64,000 nucleotides of DNA from Undaria pinnatifida (Eukaryota > Sar > Phaeophyceae > Laminariales > Alariaceae): NCBI GenBank assembly GCA_012845835.1, contig JABAKD010000036.1, forward strand, positions 2,018,001 to 2,082,000, written 5' to 3'. Positions 21,146-32,500 of the stretch are shown in pieces. The notes beneath the pieces were generated by a model. The model ran no database searches, had not been told where the DNA came from, and saw only the letters and a program-made list of their open reading frames with translations. Each line of letters opens with the position of its first letter. Position 1 is the first letter of the stretch. The position numbers and the translations under genes were made by a program.

Positions 21146-22389
21146 GTCCTCATAATGGCTCATTTCCTTTGAATGTAATACTAGCCCGCGGTAAAGGCTG
21201 TGAAAGCATTCTGACGGCAGAGAAACCAAAAACAAGCGCACATAGTACGTGTACCGCAGCTTCGCAGTAGTACCGGTACGAAACGGAAACAACACTGTCC
21301 GATGACAGTCCAAGCCTTGCAATTCGGTGTTGTTTTGCCGTGGCTGCCATGCCCGTGCTGCAGCAATCTGTTTCACGTACATGAAACTGTCTCGTCCAAG
21401 GTGTGTTGAGCCGAGATTGTAATGTCCCGGGGAGTTACCTACGAGGTCACGATGTTTTTATTGCGAGTGATCCGAAGATAAACCCTCAGTTGAAATTTGC
21501 GTCAGCGGCTGATGTTATACTTTTTTCATGAAGATGCCGCTGACAACGCCTTCCAAGCCCCGCAAACTCGACGCTTGTCTTGCCTCTGTCTCTTGTCCCA
21601 GGTTTTGCTTGTCGTCGCCACGGCAAGAGCCGCGCGCGGGGTATGGGCGGCCGTGGCGTCCCCCCTTGCTCAGAAGAAGGTGCAGTCGATTTTCCCCCTT
21701 TACCTTTTGTGTTAACCTTTTTTTTGTCTCTGAAAAAATATATATCTAACTCCAAGTATTATGTTTTCCCCAACGGTGGGTGCAGTCATGAACAGGATAA
21801 TATTTCTAATCCACGTATCCCCCCCCTGTCTGGTTGGTGAACACCCGACATGCTCCGTCCCGGCATAGTAGGGATGCCAGGGTCTATGGTCATACGACGA
21901 CGGCCATGCACCAACTGAGTACACCCCCCCTCAAAAAACAAAGATTGGTGCAGTCATAAACGGGGTAATCTTGAGTACCAGGTATGTACGAGTATGTAGC
22001 CACCAAAAACACGACGAGAGCGATTATATCAAGCGTCTATTTATTAATAGGAAGAGTGTGGTACGAGTACGACGACGCTGCGCGCGTTCCGTGCAGCTCC
22101 GTACAGTGCGAGTGCGGTTCGGACGCACCCCCTCCCCTAGCAGCGCCTGGCTATTTCTTGCGGTCAATACTGGATCGACGCCTCTTTTCGTGTTGCCATT
22201 TTTACCCCCCTAGGCGTTACGTGGGTTGAACGCCCCTCTGGCTGTAGTAAGACCTAAGCTGTGCTGAGCGTGGGGATGGTGAGACCGCTCGACTCTTGCT
22301 AGGATGGGGATATAAACCATTACCAAAAAGCTAAAGCTGACTGACACGGCTCCGCAACTGAGGTACCACCTACGGTGATACCATTGGGA
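21146..22389. other. Gene-free stretch
   Basis: No supportable gene. Two related blocks at about 21760-21835 and 21935-21985 (TGGTGCAGTCAT followed by A.CAGG/ACGGGGTAAT) suggest a small duplication. A TACCAGGTA word lies at 21977. Confidence 0.4.
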
Positions 22390-22391
22390 TA

Positions 22392-23094
22392 CAGTAGCGG
22401 CTACGGTTTAAGAGAGGGTTGTGCGCGCCTGATTTTCTCTCTTAAATCGGGACTTCTCTCATATCGTATTGGCTGCGATATAAGAGAGTATTACCTTAAA
22501 CCGTATCTCGATATGAGAGAATGATTCTCTAATATCGTAGCCAAAACGAGCGGCCTTGGAAGAGACGCTGAGTATTACCTTAAACCGTATCTCGATATGA
22601 GAGAATAATTCTCTAATATCGTAGCCAAAACGAGCGGCCTTGGAAGAGACGCTGTCGTCCCAACCAACTGCCAGGTAGTTTGTAGAGAGTGTATTGTTCA
22701 TGCCACACAACGTAACCCGCGTGCGCATCCTGAGCTGGCTCAACTTACTGCTGTTCGTCTGTTGTTTGCCGGGCAACATGAACCCACCTCATGCACGCTG
22801 CAGCTGATACCCGTGCTGGGAAACAAGTTACATTTCGTGTGACTACACGTGGATTAAATCTCAATCACTTGTTCACGCGTTTTTTCTGGTGTCTGCAGCT
22901 GTGTGGGTGTGTGTTCGTCTGTTGATGTGTGTGGTGGCTGCGCGACTCTTCCAGAAAATTGTCCGATTTATAAGAAAATCTTTGAAAAAAGACCAATTCT
23001 CTCTTAAATTTACTTTGGTCGTGTCACGCCAGTTTGACTCTCTTAAATCCGTACTTTCTCTTAAACATTTTCCCTTAAACCGTAGCCGCTACTG
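22392..23094. mobile_element. Non-autonomous DNA transposon with long TIRs and TA target duplication
   Basis: The left end CAGTAGCGGCTACGGTTTAA (from 22392) is the reverse complement of the right end TTAAACCGTAGCCGCTACTG (to 23094). TA lies immediately outside each end (22390-22391 and 23095-23096). CAGT...ACTG ends with a TA duplication are typical of Tc1/mariner-type elements. Inside are two near-identical 85-bp tandem units (about 22484-22569 and 22571-22655) and TCTCTTAAAT words. No transposase is encoded in 703 bp, so it is a MITE-like derivative. It lies 131 bp upstream of the first recognised lyase exon. Confidence 0.8.
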
Positions 23095-23225
23095 TATGGC
23101 GTGTTTGCGATGTGTATGCCTACTGTAGACCCCTTCCTCGCTTAAAGAAGCCATTGTATTTTGGTTAAGCTATCGCGCGCAAGCTCGGTTTCGACTCTTT
23201 TCGTCGCTGGTGTCGTTTTCTGCAG

Positions 23226-23297
23226 GCCTTTCTCGCGGACCGTGGGTTTGAGCTGCTGCGACACATGCCTGCCGCAGCGCGCCGCCTTCAGGATGAG
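23226..23297 (+). CDS. SGPL1: S1P lyase exon 1 of the recognised part
   Basis: 24 codons between TTTTCTGCAG and a GTCAGG donor. The peptide holds [18 protein letters not shown], which corresponds to the charged segment just after the membrane anchor in the family (R..P.V...I..E). It is the least conserved part, so exon ends are supported mainly by phase and position. Confidence 0.75.
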
Positions 23298-26200
23298 GTC
23301 AGGCTAACCAGCAAAGGAAAACACAACGCGTTAGCCTTATAATAACTATTTCCATGTTTTTCGTAAGAATGCTTGGAGTTGGTAGGGTGTTTGCGTGATA
23401 CCAATTTTGGTCGGGTAAGAGTTGTGCAGGAAAACATGTAATAATGGTATTACTAGGGTTGAAACCGTCGAACGTCACAATCCAACGGCGACCCAACCCA
23501 CAAAAATCAGCAAAAAATTAGCTTAAAATGTATTTTTTCCCACCATTTTTCAACCCTTTCCCAACTCCTAACATTATTCTTTCATATCCTAACTCCAAGT
23601 GTTTTGTCCCCATGTCGGGAGTGCGGTGCTAAACGGGTTGTTTTCTAATTTATTCTTCTGTCATGGGTTGGTTAAGAAAGAGTTATGACGTTCGTCAGCG
23701 TCAATACTGTTATTTAATGTTCCCCAACCAAACCGAATGTGTAATGTGGAAATCGCAAATACCCTAGTATGAGGTCATTTTTTCGGTGAGTGGTAAAATG
23801 GTGAATCCCTTTAGAACTGCAAGCAACTCCCCTCAGTAATTCCACGTATTTTTTCCCAAGACGTGGGTGCAATTCTATGAGGGTCTGGGATGTTTGTGCT
23901 GTCTTGGTTTGTGGGCCGTACATCTGAAATCGCGAACGTCGATTGTTCGGCCATGTTACGGGGTGTCACGCTGCGGTAGCGACGATGAATAGGTCACCGA
24001 CGCCATCGGCTTTGTTTTTTCCAGTTGCGAGAAATAGGCCAGCGGTGAGGTTTGGGATCCGCTCCTGTTTTGCGTATATCGAATCCTTAAGAAAACATTG
24101 ATAACATTACTCCAGCTCCCCAACTATTGTACTACATGGTCTCCCTCGAAGACAGTAAGTGATTGTTATTTCACCCCCACACTAGGTTATTACCTCGAGC
24201 TTGAAACGAATACAATGAAGCTGCCCGTGCTACTACACATATTTTATAAAAGTATTTTAAGGACGTCAGCTGTGAGTTCGACGAATTTAGGGTCGATACT
24301 CATCCTTGCAAGCTGCGTTGTTGGTACTTGTAGTGTACTATGTGGGTGAGTTTTTTCACTTGACGGGAAGGGTCCTATTCTTTCGTTTAATTTTTTTTTG
24401 TTTTTCTCCAGTCTGATGGTTTGTGTTGGTATTTTTACTATATGTGGGGAATTTTGAGCTAGATCCAACATCATATCTATTTTATAAATTTAGTACTGTA
24501 GTTTCCACTATACTGCTCTATCACATGTATGGTGGATGGTTCGCGGGTGGATGGCATGGTCAGGGTTGTTGGTACTTGGGATTTGTACGGTTGGCTGGAT
24601 GGTGGTTTTTCGTGTTCCCGTAGAGAGGGTTTATTTGTTTCGTCTTTCTGCGATGTTTGTCTGTGTTTATTTCCAGGAGTCCTTCTGATTTAGCTGTTTC
24701 TTTTGTTTCGTTTTTCTAGTTTCTTGTTCGCCTTGTGTTTGCCTCGTATTTGCCTTGTTTTTTGCTGTGTTGTTCGTCACCGGTTCGCCGACATTTTGTT
24801 TGCTTTCGTCTGTTCAATTTGCGATGATCTATTTTGGTTCATCTGTTTCGCAGTTGGTGACCACCAAACCTTATATCTCTAGGATGGAGTCAGAGTAGAC
24901 GCTGGGGTTTTATAGTGATGTCGTTGGGTAGAAACAACCTTATCAATGTGTGAAGACAACATACACCGTAATCGGTGGCTCCCTGCAACCACCGTCGGCA
25001 CGTCGCAGGTGGACAAGACAGAAGCCCACCTTCAGGCTACCCTGTGGCCTGGCGGTAAAGACGAAGCTCGACGTGCTCTCCCGTCTACGGGAACGCAAGG
25101 CGCAGACGTCCTAGCCGAGGTGCGGTCACGATGCGCGATGCGGTAGAGGTGGCACCGAATTTGTATGACGGTTTTTCACTCGAGGGGCTCGATATCTCGT
25201 ACCACGCGTGAAACGGCGTTTGCCGTTTCCGTAGCAGCAAGAAATTCAAAGCTGCTTGCGCAGGTCCCGATATCGGTTTCATCACTTGCTTGCGATTTCG
25301 TGCCCCCGAAGTCGGCGAATGTTTAATCGGCTCTTATCACCAGCATGAAGTACATGCGTTTAACTATGGGTTAGGCTTAGACCTGAGATTTTGTGTAAAT
25401 ATATTCAGCGCGACCACGCCGGAATCCATGCGTATCATGGGCGGTTATTTTCGGCACTGTACTGCAGTTCGATGTTCAAGTATGGCAAACAAGATCAGGT
25501 ATGCGCTCGAGGAGCACTATCGTTTCGTGATGTGCTGCGCTGTACCAGGTACCATATATGACATATACATGTTATGTCGGAGGAATGGTTGTTGGACTAT
25601 TCGATGTGAGTAGCCCGGGATTGCGTCCAGTACAATCCCGTATGTGTGGAAGGAAGGCACACCCGTTTGGTTAGCAAAAAAGGCACGTGGGCGTGCCGCC
25701 GAGGTGGATACTGCGGTAGACATGCCAGTCAACAACTACGCCTTCGTGAGAAAGTAAGACATGTAGGTATGCCACACAGGTGAATACGTCTGTGGTATGG
25801 ACTCGTTAGCCTGCAGCTCTTCCTCCCACGCCACAAAACACGATAAGTAGCAGAACGATTGGATGTCTGGATAGGTTTGTGTAAGCTCGTTTGCCACTGA
25901 TAGTGATGATGTTGATGGCAATGATGATGGTAATTATGGTGATGTTGATGATGACGATGATGATGATGATGATGATGATACGACGATGATCATGATCATG
26001 GTGATGGTGGCGATGATGGTAATGGTGATGATTATGGCGATGACGATGGCGCGATGCTGCTGCTGCTGCTGCTGGTGATGATGGCAGTGATGTCGCTGCT
26101 GCTGATGAAGATTATGACAACGTTCTCACCTCGTTTCCCTTAAACATTGTTTTGGTACTAAGTTACACCTCGCTCTGATCGGCCCTTGTCCGCGTTACCA

Positions 26201-29200
26201 GATGGCGCTTCTGGCGGGGGGCGAACGGGCCAAGTGGAACGCTGGTATGGCGAGTGGTGCGGTGTACAAGAGTGACGAAGATCACTCATCAACCACGACG
26301 AAGGCTTACAGTCTTTTTTCGCACAGCAACCCGCTGCACCCTGATCTGTGGCCTTCGGGGCTCAAGTTCGAGTCAGAGGTACGGCGATCACTGCTGGTTT
26401 CGGTCATTGCGTGTTTTCGATGATTGCTGTGCTCGATTGTTGTTGTTTTCGATGGCGATCGGAGTATAATGGTATCCAAGCGCTGATTTTATTGTCCCGT
26501 GTCATGCTACGATACGCATGAACACACTTTTTTGAGGTTCCTCAATTGTTTCGTCGAGCACGGCCAAGTCGTAACAGTCTTTTTTCGCCCAGCAATCCCG
26601 TACGCTCTGATCTGTGGCCTCCGGGACCCAAGGTCGATTCAGAGCCACGGCAATCACTGTTATCTTCGAACGTCTGCGACATGCTGTAGTCATTCTGCCT
26701 GATGGGAGCTGTGGCTTACTCAATCTCCCTCCCTCAGAAGGCTGCGGCTTGTTCGATCTGCCTTAGAAGGGTTGCGGCTTATCCAATCTGAGTTAGAAGG
26801 GTTGCGACTTATCCACCAAAAACAGCTAAAAATTAAATGTATTCACTAACGTGAAAGCGACTTGCAAGGAGTGCAAGAAATATATAATATGTAGAAAAGA
26901 TGATTTGGGAGAGGCATGCACGTAATGTTTCAAGACGCCTCACCTTGGTTGGTCCACCACGGCTAAGGCTTACAGTCTTTTTTCGCATAGCAATCCCCTG
27001 CACCCGATATATTGCCTTCGGGATTCAAATCCGAGTCGAAGCAACGGTGGTCACTGCTGCTTTCCATCGTTGCTGCTTTCGACCATTGCTGTTTTCGATC
27101 ATTGCTATTTTGGATCGCTGCTGGTTTCGATCATTCCTGTTTTAGGCGGCGACAGGGGTATGATAGTGTCCAAAACCATATTTATTTATTTATTTTCCCG
27201 GCCGTAGGCGGGGTGCGTCTAGTAGTTTTGAGACTCCTCGTTTGAGGAGTTGTACCTCTCCTCACAAGGCATACCACAAGTGCTACGATAGAGGTGCACC
27301 ACTTTTTTCTTAATACCACCCCTCACTTTAGGAGGTTAACAACATACCTTCTTGAGACATGTCCTTCTCAACCCAAAAGCTCATTCGGAGAAAAATAAAA
27401 CTGCTGCCGGATGAAAAAATCCCATGGCCTAGGTACGCAACGAGAATCACGCAAAAAAATGGCCTATTATTTTTTTTCCGACGATTTTGGGTTAAGGAGA
27501 CCCGTCATTCAGAAGGCCTTTCAGACGAAAGTGCTACCTCTATCGTAGCACGCGTCATAACTCATATGCTCATATCAACAATCCCACATATCTTGGGTGT
27601 TTCAATGAATACTTGTATAATACTATCGTGAAACATAAGTGGGATCCATCCGAACGATATGTCCCAATGATATATCCCAACGATATATCCCAACGATGTA
27701 CCCCAACGATGTACCCCAACGATGCATCCCAACGATGTATCCCAACGACACATCCCAACGAGACGTCCCAATGATATATCCCAATGAAATATCCCAACGA
27801 TACATCCAATGATACATCCCAACGAAATATCCCAACGATATACCCCAACGATATGGGGTTGTTCATTAGTTGAAGAGCCTCGCCTCGCCTCACCTCTTCT
27901 GTTGTAGTCGTCCCGTGCTACGATAGGGGTACTAAACCTACCCAAATGTCGTTGGAATCCCATTCGTGTATGTTTCTTTTCTTTTTTCTTTTTCTTGTTT
28001 TCACCCTCCGGTGCATGGGAAAAAAATAAAGCTTGAGCTCACCACGCTTCCAAGCATTTCCACACATGCCGTGCGTCAATTTACCTCAATTGTATTTGCA
28101 ATCCAGCGCTAGCTGGCGTATCCTTCCGTTGCCGTGGCAATGACAGCGCGATCTGCCCCTACCGGCCATCACTGTTACTGCTACAGCAGCGCAAGCTGCC
28201 GCGGTGCTGTAGGGTTCGCTGCACACCTAGGCTATGGGAATGTGCACGTTTCTGCTCAAAATAAGTTTGTCCTCAAAGCCAGTTTTGGGGCGAGGCGCGG
28301 CGTAGACTTCTCGCAGTGAGGAGCTTCACCCATACCGTAGCACTTGTCCGTCATTCAGATTTAGAAAAATTGGGGTAAAAAAGGAAAGGCTTTTTACGGG
28401 TCACGACGAGAGGTTGTCACGGGTCGGGCCCAGAGGTTTTCAAAATCTCGCGATTCGAGTCAGATCGGGCCCAGGTGTGTTTTTTCAATCTCGCGGGTCA
28501 TGTCAGATTGGGCCAGGAGATGTTCATATCTCACGGGTCGGGTCGGGTCGGATCGGGTCAGGTCGGATCGATTAGGAGGTCTTTAAATATCATAGGTAGG
28601 GTCGGGTCAGGACTCGACCCTCGAGGAGTGCCCCGACCCTCGAGAAAACCTAAAGCAGTGCTATCTACGCTACGTACCCGTATCGTAGCATCCTTCTCCC
28701 GTTGCGGCGATTACAACTGAGATAATGGTGCGTTCTGCTCCGCCTCTGCGGGCACCTCTGTGCCTGCTGCCGCTGGGGACGTGCTACGATACGAGTGGCA
28801 CTTTTGTCCAGACTATTTCTAACTGACGCGGGCGACTCAACTTATCAAACACTCTTCATTGTTAAAAGGCGTGTTTTGCAATGGTTTCCGCCGTACGCCT
28901 GTCTGTGTACGCATGAGAGTGTTCTTCGTCAAGTTGCACTTTCTAGTTATTTCAGTCACCGTCTAGGCAAGGCGGGGTATCGAGCTCCTTGCCAGAAGAG
29001 GATAGGTCACATTCTAAGGTAGAATGCGTCTGGAGATGGGTACGGAGGACGAAAACCTCTGCCGCCTTTTTATTCTTTTGTGTTGAAAAGTCCCGTCAAT
29101 GTCGACCAACTCCGCGTGTGGTCCGTGTGCCGCGCTTGAACCGTGGAAAGCGGACACCATACAACAGTCACCATAGGAACACACAAGTAGTAATTGTTGC

Positions 29201-29517
29201 CACCTCGTGGCATCCTCTCCGTTCACCTTTCCCGCGATAGCTTGGAGAACGCCCTTCTTGCGTTTGTCTTGACGTGAAGCCGTTCTCTCTACCCGACGGC
29301 AGCGCGCCTAGCGTCCGTCCTGACTCACCACCCTAGATATGACGCACGCTACGCTACGATACAGGTGCAGCAATTTTTTTCTGAAGCTCTTTACTTGAGG
29401 ACGTCGATACCCTTACTACTGCTACTACTACCACTACTACCACTACTACTACTACTGCTACCACTACTACTACCACTACTACTATTACTGCTACTACTAC
29501 TACTACTCCTACTACTG

Positions 29518-29548
<31 letters not shown>

Positions 29549-32500
29549 CGTTACTACAGCAGTACCTGAAACACGGATTTTGAGAACATCCAAAGCGCAG
29601 GTATACGACGTATTGCGTTATTCTACACCAATAATGTCATTTCGTCGATTTTGGCAGATTCCACCGCTAAGGAGCCCGCCTAGTCACACAAGCGTTTCGC
29701 CAAAAAGTGTATCCTCTAACGCGGCGCGAGTCGGATATACAAGTTATGTGGTGACGGACTGTGAGACGGAGAAAAACCCAAAATTCGTTGTGCACAGGTT
29801 ATCTCGATGACGGCGCGGCTTCTTGATGGAGGGGATGATGACGTGTGCGGCATCTTGACAAGTGGGGGGACGGAGAGCATTGTTTTGGCTACCAAGGCCC
29901 ACAGAGACTTTTACGGCCAGGTAACCCCTCGACCCGGACGTCCCACGCCGTGTAGGCTGACCCGCAGACAACATGTTCGTTGTTCGTTCACAGAAGCAGG
30001 TGGTTGGAAGCGCTGCCATCCTGATCTTGGTCTGTCGTGCTGCTGTTTTCGTCTGTCTGGCTATTTTCTTCGAGCGCTTGGGTATGTTGCTATTGGCCAG
30101 TACAGCTAAAACAACGCCAACGCCAAGAGCATGCGTTATTCCTGTTGTCCGGTAGAGCCAAAACAGCGGTAATACCAAGTGTGTATTCCATCCTGGTTGA
30201 AGAGAGATGGTCAAGGGTTTGTGGATGGACGACTATTGACTTACGCACCTATCCTACCGTGCCCTCCCCTCCCCCTCGCTACATGGCTTCGGCTGTTTGT
30301 TATTTGTCAGTATGGAATGTCGTCGCCCGAGATCGTGGCAGCCACAACTGCCCACGCCGCCATAGAAAAAGCGTGCAACCTCATGGGGATACGCCTTGTC
30401 AAGGTATGGACTCGTGCCGTGGAGAACCGTACAGGTTATCTTGTTGCGTATATAGTGGTTTGGTGAGTGGGTAGTGCTATTCGTAACGAGCACATTGACT
30501 AAGAAGCCCAACAGCAGTTGGCCTGGATGCTACTTACAGGAAAATGAGAAATTCGGGTTTCCACATACTGACATTACTGTAGAATACACTTTTTCCCGTT
30601 AGGTGTCGTGTGCTGGAACTGGGCACAACACCATTGGTGGTTGTTCATGCAGTGAATATTTGCCCACACCGACATAGACCAAGCGTGCAACTGTATGGAA
30701 ATACGCCCCATCAAGGTATGGAGTTGTGCGATGGAGTTGCTAGGCAAATCACCATTGGAGGGTTCCCATGCCGCGACAGAGCCACGATCCTAATAACGAC
30801 GATATTGGCCACTTTGCGTCTCTTCCGATCACCGTTGCGTGATTTCGACCGCATTCACTTTAATTAGGGTATGTATATTTTGCTGGCTTGGGCTAGATTT
30901 TTTTCCCGTCAAACCTATTTTGTGTTGCAGTTATTCCCGGTGGATACTACCTGGTAGTACTGCAGTGGTGACAGTTTATTAAACACTACCCTAAAGATGT
31001 GTTGATCATATGATAGAGTCTACCAGGTATGCGTGCCCCCCCCCCTATTTTTTAAAAGTATTTTAGTGTCCCCTCTTCTGGTGTTGATGAAAGCAGGTTC
31101 TGGCGCCCCCCATGGCGATGAAAGCAGATGTGAGGGCCATCGCGAAAGCCCTGTCGCCCAACACCATAGTACATCGCGTGCCCGACCCCCCCCCCCCCCC
31201 CCAAATATACATACCAGGGGATTGGGCCGGCCTCTCCACCCCATTGGCGTAGGGTCCATAATTTGGAAGTAAGAGACCAAGGAGTAACTATGCAGCAGAT
31301 GCTACGAGGTTCGCCTTCGGGGTGGGGGTGGCTTGATATCCCGGAGGCGTCGCAAGTCGAAAAGGGTGAACACAGGCGTTCCATTGATATGTACCTGGTA
31401 CGATAACAGGTGCTGTTTGTGCTCCTGCTTTATACTTGGTATACCTGGCATGAGGTTCGACGATGTTGCAGTTGATTGCTGCATTGGACGCGACAATATT
31501 GTCGTGGTTCGATCTCCTGCTGTGCACCAACCGCATACATACACCGTGACGACTGGCACCAACGCAAGAGCTTGAAGCACGGCCGCCGTTGTGTCGTGCT
31601 GCCGTACTGTCGCTGGACACGGTACTGGTTTCGTTGCTGCGAGGCTTTGCGGCTTCTTTTGAAAATATGCTCGACCGCTATTTTGGTCGTTTTCTGTGTC
31701 TGAGCCTACATGACCGCACACACTCCACTCACATACAGAAGCGCGCACACACATACACATACGAGGCACTGTGCGTGGCTGTCACAAAGGAGAGGGCTCA
31801 CAGCGCGGCCTCTGTTGTACCGTGAAGGCCACAAGTATAGAGCCTGGAAGGCCATGTGTGATGCAGCAGCCAAGCAGCAGAGCGAGAAAACCCCCACAAG
31901 ACACGTTGGTTTCTATCGGTTTTTGCTGTTGCTGTAGGCTTCGTTTACCTGGTATGAGGTCCGACGATTTGTGTTGGGCCGTAACGCCCAACAGCAGGCG
32001 GCAACGGCAAGCAGCAGCAGGAGGTTTAAGGCAGCAAACCCATCAGCAGCTACTAGCAGCTAGCAGAAGCAGAAGCCGCGGCTCGGTTCGTGTGTTTAAA
32101 AACGGCAGCGGTTTCTATGGAAAACAGTGCGTTTGGGTTCTGTTTTACGTACGTTTACGGTCGCCAATGCTGCACAGGAAGCCATGATCGACCTTCCCCG
32201 CCATGGTCTTTCGTTCGCCCGCACAAGGGCGATGGCAAATGACGACAACGAGTCCAAGCATTGCTGTTTTCTTTGTTGTTCGCGATGCGCTAGATCTTCT
32301 GTCCAGCCAGGTGCGTAAAAAAAAAACACTAAGTCCAAGGTAAAGACATGAAAATGTGGGCCTCATTTTGTATTTTTGAGCCCTTATTGTATTGAATGAT
32401 ATTGACCAATCCCATGACCTGCCCCAAAATAACTATTATTACCTCCACAACCAAGACCATTCACTTATGAATTTATACCCACCTAACGTGCACCACGAGT

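Noticed and set aside
22889-23128. Hydrophobic frame as the missing lyase membrane anchor
   Set aside because: It lies inside the inverted-repeat transposon, so an essential host exon there is unlikely.
29354-29593. Poly-Val and poly-Leu open frames on both strands
   Set aside because: Translation of a (CTA)n trinucleotide tract.
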